Shown piece by piece: positions 50,858-59,636 of a DNA stretch of 64,000 nucleotides. A model generated the notes under the pieces. That model was not told the DNA's origin, did not search any database, and worked only from the letters and a program-made list of their open reading frames with translations. Source of the stretch: Sphingobium sp. AP49 (GTDB lineage Bacteria > Pseudomonadota > Alphaproteobacteria > Sphingomonadales > Sphingomonadaceae); assembly GCF_000281715.2 (NCBI RefSeq), contig NZ_CP124576.1, positions 2,115,501-2,179,500 of the forward strand, in the 5' to 3' direction. The position numbers and the translations under genes are program-made. Within the stretch, counting starts at the first letter, position 1. Each line of letters begins with the position of its first letter.

Positions 50858-53326
50858 TTATTCTTCGGTCGCCGGCACCGCCGGCATGCAGAACCAGCAT
50901 TCGGCATCGCTGCCGATCGGCGCGCCCGGCGGGATCGGCGGCGGCGGCGCGATCGGCTCGGCCAGCTTGGCGCGCTCCTCGGGCGAGGCGGTCAGCAGGA
51001 CGGCGAGATAGCGGTTATGCGCGGCGTCGGCGGCAGCGCCGCGTTTGCCGAGGCGCCCGGCCAGGCTCTCCATATGCGCCCGCACGATGGCGATCGCGGT
51101 CGACGACAATTGCTTGTCATCGGCCAGGCTGATCAGGCGCAGGACATAGCGGGCACGGACCTGCCGCGCGATTTCCGCCTGCCGGCCCGTTGCCCCGGCG
51201 GCCATCACCCGATCGTCGATCGCGCCCAGATATTCGTCGAGCGACAACTGGTCGGCATCGGCGGCATTCTGCGCCACCAGCCGGTTGAGCCGCTCGGGCG
51301 CCAGCATCGCGATGAAGCTGCCGTCGGCCGCGACCTCGGCCGCGCGGGTCCAGTCGAAGGCGGCGGCGGTGCGGCCGGGCAGCAGTTCGATGTCGGTCTG
51401 GCGGTCGCTCATGCCCGACTGGATCGATGACAGCAAAGGGGACAGGCGATCGGGGAGATCGAGCGCCGCGGGATCGAGCGTCGCGAGCAAGGCGCGCAGC
51501 GCCGCCCGCTGCTGCGCGGCGTCGACCGGCAGCGCCTGCTCATGGCCGTCGCCCTTCACCGCATAGCTGTAATCCACCCCGCCGATCAGCTTCGACGCGG
51601 CCGTCACCTGGTAACGGTGGAACAGGTAGATCGGCACGATCATCCGGCGCAGATCGGCGGCGGCTGCCCCGGCGGGCAGATTGTCGAGCCCGAAGCGGTC
51701 GAGCGCGATCCGGCGCACATCCATGATATGGGTCAGCTGCGCGGCAGCATCCGTGCCGTCATCCCACATATTGCCCCAGGGCTGGGCATCGCCATCGCCG
51801 CGTGTGTCACCATCGGCGACAAAGCGATAGCCCTTGGCCTGGACCGCGCGGGTCATGGCGTCCAGCGCGCCCTTCTCGTCGGTGCCGGCCGGGAACTGGC
51901 GATAGAGCCAGTCGATCGCGAACCTGTCCCAGGCACCGACGCCGGTGGCATAGGCGTCGGAAAAGTCTAGCGCGCCATCCCGCACGGCAATGCGCGGCGC
52001 GGGATAGTCCATCACCGACGCCCGGTTCTCGAAGGTCGAACCGGCGAAATTGTGCGACAGGCCCAGCGCATGGCCGACCTCATGCACGGCCAGCTGGCGC
52101 AGCCGCGCCTTGACCAGCATGATCGGGTCGTCGCTGGCGCCACTGCCTTCCTTGGATGCACCGGCCAACCCCTCGAAGATCAGCTTGTCCTGCCAGGCGC
52201 GCAGCGATCCCAGCTGCACCACGCCGCGCACGATCTCGCCGCTGCGCGGATCGACGATGGTGGTGCCGGTCGACCAGCCGCGCGTTTCGCGATGGACCCA
52301 GGCGATGACATTGTAGCGCGCGTCCATCGGATTGGCGCCGACCGGCAGTTCCTCCACCCGGAAGGCATCGATGAAGCCGGCGGCGTCGAACGCCTGCGCC
52401 CACCATTGGGCACCTTCCTTCAGCGCATCGCGGATCGCCTGCGGCGCGGCCCGGTCGACATAGAAGATGATCGGTTTCTTGACCGCCGAACGCTCGGCAT
52501 TGGGATCGGTCTTCTCCAGCCGGAACCGGCGCACCAGCCGGGTGACGATCGGCTCGTCCAGCGCGGCGGCATAATTGTTGCGGATCACCTGCACCGACGT
52601 GCCGGTGCGCGGATCATGGTCACGCGTGTGGAACTTGTCGTCGGGCAGGCGGATGAAGCTGTGATGCACCCGCACCGTCAGGCCCCGCGCGTCGGGCAGC
52701 ACCCGCTCGATGCTGCGCCCCGGCTCGTCGCTGGTGAAGGTCAGCGCCGCCTCGAACTCGACATTGTCGGGAAAGGCCAGGCTCTGCGCGGGATCGACAT
52801 AGGACAGGGTCGGCGTAATCTTGAAATTGCCGACCTTGGTCGCCTTGAGCCGCCCGGCAACGTCAAAGGCGTCGCGCATCAGCAGGCCGGACAGGTCGAG
52901 CGTGATCCCCCTGTCATCTTCGCTGACAATATCGCCCGACCAGATCGGCGAATTGGAGAAGGAGCGCGCAACCGCCTGCTCCTCGCCGGCGTCGCCATTG
53001 AGCGCACGGAAGCGGTAATTTTCGAACTCGGCCAGCACCTTGTTGCCGACCTTGCGGAACAGCAGCACCTGGGTCTCGCCCAGCCGCGCGCGATCCAGGC
53101 CGATCTCGGCTGCGCCCAGGCCTCCGGCGATCGAGGGGGTGTAGAGATAGCGGGCGATGACGCCATTGGCGCCCGCCCTGGGCAGGATGACCTTCTGCCC
53201 GCCAGCAAGGGCAAACAGACTGGTCGGGGCGGGGTTGAGGGCCGGCACCGGCTGGGCCAGCGCGGTGCCGCCGGGCACGCTCAGGATCATAAGGGCCATG
53301 AGCGGAAGCGCGCGCAAAGATGTCAT
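50858..53326 (-). CDS. Zinc metalloprotease, metzincin-like, exported
   Basis: The 822-residue protein starts MTSLRALPLMALMILSVPGG with signal cleavage near ALAQ. HEVGHALGLSHNFAGS near residue 414-429 is the HExxHxxGxxH zinc site, followed by SVMDYP, the Met-turn of metzincins. The N-terminal region (FALAGGQKVILPRAGANGVI) and C-terminal helical region match the DUF5117/DUF4953 zinc-dependent metalloprotease family common in Sphingomonadales and Bacteroidetes. The ATG at 53326 is used; longer in-frame extension runs into the terminator of the receptor gene. It probably breaks proteins or peptides in the envelope to feed the neighbouring receptor. Confidence 0.87.
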   Translation of the reverse strand: MTSLRALPLMALMILSVPGGTALAQPVPALNPAPTSLFALAGGQKVILPRAGANGVIARYLYTPSIAGGLGAAEIGLDRARLGETQVLLFRKVGNKVLAEFENYRFRALNGDAGEEQAVARSFSNSPIWSGDIVSEDDRGITLDLSGLLMRDAFDVAGRLKATKVGNFKITPTLSYVDPAQSLAFPDNVEFEAALTFTSDEPGRSIERVLPDARGLTVRVHHSFIRLPDDKFHTRDHDPRTGTSVQVIRNNYAAALDEPIVTRLVRRFRLEKTDPNAERSAVKKPIIFYVDRAAPQAIRDALKEGAQWWAQAFDAAGFIDAFRVEELPVGANPMDARYNVIAWVHRETRGWSTGTTIVDPRSGEIVRGVVQLGSLRAWQDKLIFEGLAGASKEGSGASDDPIMLVKARLRQLAVHEVGHALGLSHNFAGSTFENRASVMDYPAPRIAVRDGALDFSDAYATGVGAWDRFAIDWLYRQFPAGTDEKGALDAMTRAVQAKGYRFVADGDTRGDGDAQPWGNMWDDGTDAAAQLTHIMDVRRIALDRFGLDNLPAGAAAADLRRMIVPIYLFHRYQVTAASKLIGGVDYSYAVKGDGHEQALPVDAAQQRAALRALLATLDPAALDLPDRLSPLLSSIQSGMSDRQTDIELLPGRTAAAFDWTRAAEVAADGSFIAMLAPERLNRLVAQNAADADQLSLDEYLGAIDDRVMAAGATGRQAEIARQVRARYVLRLISLADDKQLSSTAIAIVRAHMESLAGRLGKRGAAADAAHNRYLAVLLTASPEERAKLAEPIAPPPPIPPGAPIGSDAECWFCMPAVPATEE

Positions 53327-53346
53327 CAATAACCTGTCCCGAAAGG

Positions 53347-53380
53347 AAAAAAGGGGGCACCGGCACGACACCGGTGCCCC
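53347..53380 (-). terminator. Terminator after the peptide-island TonB receptor
   Basis: GGGGCACCGG (53354-53363) and CCGGTGCCCC (53371-53380) form a perfect 10-bp stem with a 7-nt loop. Reading leftward it is followed by a six-T run (complement of 53347-53352), 9 bp beyond the receptor stop: a classic intrinsic terminator. The metalloprotease gene starts 21 bp further on, so its expression depends on read-through or on a promoter within this short gap. Confidence 0.85.
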
Positions 53381-53388
53381 AGGGGGCA

Positions 53389-56300
53389 TCAGAATTTGTG
53401 GCTGACGTTCATGTACCAGTAGCGACGCAGCGGGGAATAGAGCGTCCCCTCATAGCCGTCCGACGACAGCGGTGGGGCCTTGTCGAACAGGTTGCGCACG
53501 CCCAGGCGCATGCTGGTGCCGTTGAGTGGCCCTTCGCTGAAGCGATACTGGCCATAGAGATTGGCCGTGGTGGTCGCCTTGATCGCCCAATAGTCGCCAT
53601 CGCTGTCGATCAGACCGGTATCATAGACCTTGCCGGTATATTGGGCGAAGGCACCGACCGTGACATTGCCCAGCGACCAGGTGAGCGAGGCAGAGCCGCG
53701 CCATTTGGGCTTGCCGTCCAACTGCAGAAGGCTGCCGCCACCGCTGATCGTCGTGCCGGCGTTGATGTCGCCCGCCGCGCGCGCGTCCAGCAGTTGCTGG
53801 ATGCCCGGCGAAGGTTCCTGATAATATTTCAGGAAGTGCGACGCATTGGCCGCGAAGCTGAAGCGCCCGATTCCGGTTTCCGGCGAGCTATAGGTCAGGT
53901 TGAAATCCAGGCCCTTCACTGTCTGCGGCTGCAGGTTGGTATATTGGTCGAGCACATAGAGGACCTGTCCCGCAGGGGTCAGGCCGGTGCCGTCGAACGC
54001 CTCAATGTCCGAAGCGGTGGGCGTGGCGCGGATCACGTTGGGATTGCTCGATCCCTGCTGGCGCAACAGATAGTCGAGGATCAGCGCATTGCCTTCGCCG
54101 AAGATGCCGACCAGGCCGGTCTGGCGCACCCGCCACCAGTCGGTGGTAAAGGTCAGGTGGCCCATGCCGTCAGGCAGCGGCGGTTCCAGCACCACACCAA
54201 AGGACAGGGTCTTGGCCCGTTCGGGCTTCAGGTCCGGATTGCCCGACCGGCGGGCCGAGGTGGTCTGGGCGCGCGAACAGTCGGAGAAACTGTCGATCCG
54301 CCCGGCGCGCAGGTCCGCCTCGCAATAGACATAGTCGGTGCGGCTATTGGCCCGGGTCACGACCGTCGCGTTGACCTGTTCCAGGTTCGGCGCGCGGAAG
54401 GACTTGGCCCAGGAACCACGGAAGCGGATACCCTTGACCACGTCCCAGGCGCCCGCCACCTTGGGCACCGCGACATCGCCGAAGTCGCTATAATGTTCGT
54501 AGCGGCCGGCGACCTGCAGGTCGAGGCTGCGCACCAGCGGTACGCCCATTTCCGGCGATACGACCGGAATGGCGAATTCGGCATAGGCGCCGAACACTTC
54601 GCGATGGCCCGATGTGTCGTTGTTGAGCGCCGAGTTGACGAAGTCGCCTGACGTCGCGCCGCTCAGCGGATCGGTATAGGTGATGGTGCCGTCGATGCGC
54701 GGATCGCGATCATCAAGCTGGGTCTCGCGCCGCGCCTCGATGCCGGCAGCAAAGCCGACATTGCCGCCGGGCAGGGTGAACAGGTCGGCCTTCGACACGC
54801 GGAAGTCATAGGTCGCCAGCGTCGACTTGGTATAGCGGACCAGATCCTCGCGCATCGCATCGATGGTCGACTGGCTGTTCACCGACGTGCCAAAGATATT
54901 ATAGGCCTCGGGCGTCGACAGGGAGAGATATTCCTGCAGCTTGGTCCGGCTGATATTATCGCTGACGTCTCGCGCCCAGGCTTCCGAATAGCTGACCGCG
55001 CTTTCCCAGTTGAAGCCCTTGAATTCGCCGCGCAGTCCCGCCAGCAGGCGAAGCTGCTGGTTGGTGACGGTGACGGTCATCGGACCGAAATCCTCAAACA
55101 GATAATTGTTGATCGTCAGCGGCAGGCCCGATGTCGGCGCATTGGTGCCGGCCAGGCGATTGGGATTTGCGGTGCCGTTCGCGAACACGGCCTGGCCCAG
55201 CGGGTTCCAATAATTGCTGGCCGGCACATAGATCGGGATCGAGCTCAGCGTCGCGACCGGGCTCTGCTGCGCCTTGGTCTTGCTGCGATAGAAGCCGGCT
55301 TCGGTGAAGAAGGTGACGTCGTCGGTCAGGTCATACTTACCGGTCAGGAACAGGTTGAGGCGGTTGAGGCGCGGCATGATCGACGTGCCGGCCGCCAAGG
55401 AGTCATAGCGCAGGTCGCGATCCGCGCCGGCGGTGGCCATGGCGCCATTCTGAAGACAACGATCATTGCCGATCGTGGCGACGCAACCCGCGCTGCTGGT
55501 CGGCTGGACATGGAACTGGCCCGACGCATTGGTCAGGGCTGAGCCGTTGATCGTGACCGGGACATTCCCGTAGGTGCGCAGATTGGCATAGGGCGTGGTG
55601 GTCGATCGGCCATCGAGCGAGGTTGCGCCCTCGAACCGCGTTCCCTCGAACAGGCTGCGCCGGTCCGATGATGCGGTGAAATATTGATCGGTGGAATCGA
55701 GGCCGGTGCCATGGTCATAGCTGCCGAACAGGGTGATGTTGCCGCGATTTTCGGCGAAGTTGGTGCCGATGACGCCATTGCCGTTAAATTCGCGCAGGCC
55801 CGTGCCTTCGGCGTCGCCATATTGCAGCGACAGTTCCGCGCCCTGATAATCCTGCTTGAGCACGGTGTTGACCACGCCGGCGACGGCATCCGCGCCATAG
55901 ATCGCGGCCGCGCCGTCGCGCAGCACTTCCAGCCGTTCGAGGCCATTAACCGGAATGGCGTTGGTGTTATAGGTCAGGACCGGCACCAGCTGGTTATTGG
56001 CCTGGCTGGTCGGGTTGACGACGACGCGACGGCCATTGAGCAGTACCAGGGTATTGCCGATGCCCAGGCTGCGCAGATCGAGCGAGCCGACGTCGCCGCG
56101 CGCGCCGTTGGAGCTGCCGGGCAGATACTGGCTGTTGAACTGGACATCGCCAAACTGGGGGATGGAGCGGAACAGCTCGTCGCCCGATACGGCGGCCGAT
56201 GCCTTGATCTGCTCGGTGGATATGACGGTGACGGGCAGCGCCTCGTTGATCTTCGCGCCCTTGATCTGCGAACCGACGACGACGATTTCCGCCGACGCAG

Positions 56301-56409
56301 CCTCATCCGCCGGTGCAGCATCCTGTGCTGCCGCCATGCCGGCCGTCATGGCCCAGCCCATCGCGATCAGGCTTGCCGCGCAGGCGCCCTTGTTCCGATA
56401 CAGTCCCAT
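53389..56409 (-). CDS. Large TonB-dependent receptor of the peptide/oligomer class
   Basis: The 1006-residue protein starts MGLYRNKGACAASLIAMGWA with signal cleavage near AAAQD. The TonB box AEIVVVGSQIKG follows, then a plug with LDLRSLGIGNTLVLLNGRRV and GLERLEVLRDGAAAIYGADA, and a long barrel ending RRYWYMNVSHKF. The LRSLG..TLVLLNGRR and DGAAAIYGADAVAGVVN patterns define the Xanthomonas/Caulobacter-type receptors often linked to peptidases. GGGGAAG precedes the ATG at 56409. It is divergent from the M20 gene and upstream of three hydrolases on the same strand. Confidence 0.92.
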   Translation of the reverse strand: MGLYRNKGACAASLIAMGWAMTAGMAAAQDAAPADEAASAEIVVVGSQIKGAKINEALPVTVISTEQIKASAAVSGDELFRSIPQFGDVQFNSQYLPGSSNGARGDVGSLDLRSLGIGNTLVLLNGRRVVVNPTSQANNQLVPVLTYNTNAIPVNGLERLEVLRDGAAAIYGADAVAGVVNTVLKQDYQGAELSLQYGDAEGTGLREFNGNGVIGTNFAENRGNITLFGSYDHGTGLDSTDQYFTASSDRRSLFEGTRFEGATSLDGRSTTTPYANLRTYGNVPVTINGSALTNASGQFHVQPTSSAGCVATIGNDRCLQNGAMATAGADRDLRYDSLAAGTSIMPRLNRLNLFLTGKYDLTDDVTFFTEAGFYRSKTKAQQSPVATLSSIPIYVPASNYWNPLGQAVFANGTANPNRLAGTNAPTSGLPLTINNYLFEDFGPMTVTVTNQQLRLLAGLRGEFKGFNWESAVSYSEAWARDVSDNISRTKLQEYLSLSTPEAYNIFGTSVNSQSTIDAMREDLVRYTKSTLATYDFRVSKADLFTLPGGNVGFAAGIEARRETQLDDRDPRIDGTITYTDPLSGATSGDFVNSALNNDTSGHREVFGAYAEFAIPVVSPEMGVPLVRSLDLQVAGRYEHYSDFGDVAVPKVAGAWDVVKGIRFRGSWAKSFRAPNLEQVNATVVTRANSRTDYVYCEADLRAGRIDSFSDCSRAQTTSARRSGNPDLKPERAKTLSFGVVLEPPLPDGMGHLTFTTDWWRVRQTGLVGIFGEGNALILDYLLRQQGSSNPNVIRATPTASDIEAFDGTGLTPAGQVLYVLDQYTNLQPQTVKGLDFNLTYSSPETGIGRFSFAANASHFLKYYQEPSPGIQQLLDARAAGDINAGTTISGGGSLLQLDGKPKWRGSASLTWSLGNVTVGAFAQYTGKVYDTGLIDSDGDYWAIKATTTANLYGQYRFSEGPLNGTSMRLGVRNLFDKAPPLSSDGYEGTLYSPLRRYWYMNVSHKF

Positions 56410-56650
56410 AAGTCTTCCCCTGGCTCCCGCCATCCGATCCCTTTCGGATGGGCTAATAGTTTCGGTGGCTTCCCCTCGTCCGGGTGTTCGGCCGGAAACC
56501 CTCTCATGGTCGGAGACGCAGGCCCGAAAATTTCCCCCATCAAAAATTTCAGTTTTGTGATGGCGGTATCCATGCCCCTGATCGATAAGCGCTTTCACCA
56601 TCGGGAACGCGCTGGCGCTATCCCGCATTGCAGCTTCAGGGGATCTGTCC

Positions 56651-58105
56651 ATGCCACGCTTTGTCCGCTCGCTTGTCGGCCTTCTCGCACTGGGTGTATC
56701 GGGGCCGGCGCTGGCCGGACCGCTGGCGGACGGCGACCGGATGGCAATCATGGCCGATGTCGATCGCGGCGCCGATACGCTGGCGAAGAATGCCCTGCAG
56801 ATCTGGAACTATGCCGAAGTCGGTTTTCAGGAGACGAAGAGTTCGGCCCTGTTGCAGCAGGAACTGAAGACCGCCGGCTTCACGGTCGAGGCCGGCGTTG
56901 CCGGCATGCCGACCGCCTTCATCGCCCGTTTCCGGACCGGCGATGGCCCGGTGATCGGCCTGCTTGCCGAATATGACGCCCTGCCGGGTCTGCCCCAGGC
57001 AGCCGAGCCGGTGCGCAAGCCACTGGACGGCGCGGCGGGCCATGGCTGCGGCCATAACCTCTTTGGCGCCGCATCTGTTGCCGCTGCCATAGCTACCAAG
57101 GACTGGATGGTCGCACACAAGATCAAGGGCGAACTGCGCCTTTATGGTACGCCGGCAGAAGAAGGCGGATCGGGCAAGGTCTTCATCGTCCGCGCAGGCC
57201 TGACCAAGGATGTGTCCGCCATGATCCACTGGCATGCGGCCGACAGCAACAGCGCGTCACAGAATACGGCGCTCGCCAATATCAGCGGTAAATTCCGTTT
57301 TCACGGCATCGCTGCACACGCGGCCGCTGCGCCCGAACGCGGGCGATCGGCGCTCGATGGCGTGGAGGCGATGGACGCGATGGTCAACATGATGCGCGAA
57401 CATGTGCCGCAGGAAACCCGCATCCATTATGTCATCACCGATGGCGGCAAGGCGCCCAATGTCGTGCCCGACACGGCCGAGGTCTATTATTATGTCCGCC
57501 ACCCCAATCAGCAGGTGGTCGCCGACATCATGGAGCGCGTGAAGAAGGCAGCCGAGGGCGCAGCGCTGGGTACCGGCACGACGGTGGAGTTCAACCAGGT
57601 GGGCGGCACGTTCGACCTGCTGCCCAACGACGTGCTGGGCCATGTGATGTACGACAACCTCAAGCAGGTAGCGCTGCCCAGCTATACCGCGCAGGAACAG
57701 GATTTCATCACCAAGATCCAGTCGAGCTTTCCCAAGGGGACACGGATGGGTGACGGCAGTGTCGAACCCTATAGCAGCGGCGGCCTGACCCCGGCGTCGA
57801 CCGATGTCGGCGATGTCAGCTACACGACGCCGACGGTCGGCATGGTCGCTGCCACCTGGGCACCCGGCACCCCGCCGCACAGTTGGCAGGCGGTTGCGGC
57901 CAGTGGCACCAGCGTGGGCACCAAGGGGGCCGTGGTTGCGGCCAAGGCGATGGCGCTGACCGCTGCCCAGTTGTTCCAGAGCCCGGATATATTGACGGAA
58001 GCGAAGGCCGAACTGGATCGTCGGCGTGGCCAGGACTTCGTCTACCGCTCGCTATTGGGCGACAAGGGGCCGGCGCTCGAATATCGCACCGACGCGAAGA
58101 AATAA
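56651..58105 (+). CDS. M20-family amidohydrolase (AbgB-like), exported
   Basis: The 484-residue protein starts MPRFVRSLVGLLALGVSGPA (Sec signal, cleavage near ALAG). The M20 metal site shows as LLAEYDALPG, AAGHGCGHNLFGAAS near 128-142 and YGTPAEEGGSGK. IHWHAADSNSASQNTA and KFRFHGIAAHAAAAPERGRS (dimerisation-lid region) match AbgB, the p-aminobenzoyl-glutamate hydrolase subunit, and N-acyl-amino-acid amidohydrolases. It is divergent from the receptor across a 241-bp gap that must carry both promoters. It would release amino acids from amides or dipeptides imported by, or produced before, the receptor. Confidence 0.88.
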   Translation: MPRFVRSLVGLLALGVSGPALAGPLADGDRMAIMADVDRGADTLAKNALQIWNYAEVGFQETKSSALLQQELKTAGFTVEAGVAGMPTAFIARFRTGDGPVIGLLAEYDALPGLPQAAEPVRKPLDGAAGHGCGHNLFGAASVAAAIATKDWMVAHKIKGELRLYGTPAEEGGSGKVFIVRAGLTKDVSAMIHWHAADSNSASQNTALANISGKFRFHGIAAHAAAAPERGRSALDGVEAMDAMVNMMREHVPQETRIHYVITDGGKAPNVVPDTAEVYYYVRHPNQQVVADIMERVKKAAEGAALGTGTTVEFNQVGGTFDLLPNDVLGHVMYDNLKQVALPSYTAQEQDFITKIQSSFPKGTRMGDGSVEPYSSGGLTPASTDVGDVSYTTPTVGMVAATWAPGTPPHSWQAVAASGTSVGTKGAVVAAKAMALTAAQLFQSPDILTEAKAELDRRRGQDFVYRSLLGDKGPALEYRTDAKK

Positions 58106-58118
58106 GGCGATAGGAAAA

Positions 58119-58146
58119 CGGCCCGGCATCATGGGATGCCGGGCCG
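58119..58146 (-). terminator. Terminator of the glycoside hydrolase operon
   Basis: CGGCCCGGCATC (58119-58130) and GATGCCGGGCCG (58135-58146) form a perfect 12-bp stem with loop ATGG. Reading leftward it runs into TTTTCC. It begins 7 bp after the GH1 stop (58154), so it terminates the leftward operon; for the convergent M20 gene, whose stop is at 58105, it lacks a following T run. Confidence 0.85.
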
Positions 58147-58153
58147 GTCGATA

Positions 58154-59623
58154 TCACACCAATTTGTTGGTGCGCACCAGTTCGCGATACCAGTCGGCGC
58201 TGAGCTTGGGCGTGCGCTTCTGGGTCTTGAAGTCGACATGGTGGATGCCGAACAGCTTGGTATAGCCATCCTCCCACTCGAAATTGTCCATCAGGCTCCA
58301 GACGAAATAGCCCTTTACCGGGATGCCTTCGCGGGTCGCGCGCTGGAGGTGGGTGAGGTAGTTGCGCAGATACATGACGCGGTCGGTGTCATAGACCTTG
58401 CCGTCTTCCGCCAGCTTGTCGTCGGCCGAGCAGCCATTTTCGGAGATATAGAGGCCCTTGGGCTTCCAGTTCTCGGCTATGGCGCGCATCCCCCAATAGA
58501 TGACCTCCGGCGTGACATAGAGCCAGGGGGAGGGCATGCGCGGTGCCTGACCCGGATGCGGCAGGATCTTGTAGCCCGACGGCGCGGTCTCGTCGGCGCG
58601 GACGGTGTTGCCGGTATAGACATTGACCGACAGGAAATCGAGCGGCGCGCCGATCAGCTTCATGTCGCCATCCTTGACCACCGGGGCGTCCTTGCCCTGC
58701 GCGGTCAGATAGCTGTCGATATAGCGGCCTTCCATGATCGCGGTGAGGAACATGGCGTTCTCTTCGCGCACCGCCTTCTTCACCGCCTCGATATGCTCGG
58801 GCGTCTCGATCGCGGGCACATAGATGTTGGGATTGTCGGCAATGCCGACCTGCGTGCCCGCCTTGGTCGCGGCGCGGATCGCCTGTAGCCCCAGGCCATG
58901 GGCCAGCACGCCATGGTGACGCACCTGGTTCACCTCCTTCATCGGCAGCTTCAGGCCCGGCGCCTTGCCGCCGGTCATGTAGCTGAGGTCGGTGAAGCAG
59001 CGCAGTTCGTTGAGCGTCATGAAATGGTTGACGCGGTCGCCCAGCTTGCCGGCCGTGTAGCTGGCATAATCGGCAAAGGCGTAAGCGGTGTCGCGATTTT
59101 GCCAGCCGCCCGGCAGGGCATTGGGCAGGTCCCAGTGGAACATGGTGACATGCGGGGTGATGCCCGCCGCCAGCAGTCCGTCGACCAGCCGGTTATAATA
59201 ATCCAGCCCCTTGGCGTTGGGCTGGCCCCGGCCATCGGGGAAGATGCGCGACCAGGCGATCGAGAAGCGATAGGCCTTGACGCCCAGCGCCTTCAGCAGG
59301 GCGATATCGTCCTGATAGCGGTTGTAGCTGTCGCAGGCGATATCGCCGGTGTCGCCATTGGCGACCTTGCCGGGCGTGTGCGAAAACACGTCCCAGTTGG
59401 TCTGCCCACGGCCATCCGCGTTCACGGCGCCCTCGATCTGATAGGCGGCGGTGGCGCAGCCCCACAGGAAGTCGGAGGGGAAGGCGAGGTCGCCTTGCGG
59501 CGCAGCCCCCGCCGCATTCTGGGTGCTCGCGGAGCTGCACCCGGCCAGGCCCGCGCCCAGCGCGGCGGCGCCCAGACCCATGCCAAGCCCCAGACCCAGT
59601 TCGCGGCGATTGATACCCGTCAT
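58154..59623 (-). CDS. GH1 family beta-glucosidase, lipoprotein-like, with altered acid/base motif
   Basis: The 489-residue protein starts MTGINRRELGLGLGMGLGAA: a twin-arginine motif, then LAGCSS, a possible lipobox, so a Tat-exported lipoprotein is plausible. The GH1 barrel shows DFLWGCATAAYQIEGAVN, YRFSIAWSRIFPDG, the nucleophile in YISENGCSADD near 394, and WSLMDNFEWEDGYTKLFG. The acid/base segment reads FMTLNELRCFTD near 204 instead of the usual T-x-N-E-P: Glu is kept, Pro is Leu. It is the last gene of the operon with GH29 and GH31, 13 bp after GH31, and probably removes beta-linked glucose or a related sugar from trimmed oligosaccharides. Confidence 0.9.
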   Translation of the reverse strand: MTGINRRELGLGLGMGLGAAALGAGLAGCSSASTQNAAGAAPQGDLAFPSDFLWGCATAAYQIEGAVNADGRGQTNWDVFSHTPGKVANGDTGDIACDSYNRYQDDIALLKALGVKAYRFSIAWSRIFPDGRGQPNAKGLDYYNRLVDGLLAAGITPHVTMFHWDLPNALPGGWQNRDTAYAFADYASYTAGKLGDRVNHFMTLNELRCFTDLSYMTGGKAPGLKLPMKEVNQVRHHGVLAHGLGLQAIRAATKAGTQVGIADNPNIYVPAIETPEHIEAVKKAVREENAMFLTAIMEGRYIDSYLTAQGKDAPVVKDGDMKLIGAPLDFLSVNVYTGNTVRADETAPSGYKILPHPGQAPRMPSPWLYVTPEVIYWGMRAIAENWKPKGLYISENGCSADDKLAEDGKVYDTDRVMYLRNYLTHLQRATREGIPVKGYFVWSLMDNFEWEDGYTKLFGIHHVDFKTQKRTPKLSADWYRELVRTNKLV

Positions 59624-59636
59624 CTTCTTTGTCTCC

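Noticed and set aside
52052..53332. A 426-codon plus-strand frame opposite the metalloprotease gene
   Set aside because: The minus-strand frame carries the zinc motif and Met-turn; the plus-strand frame is a compositional shadow.
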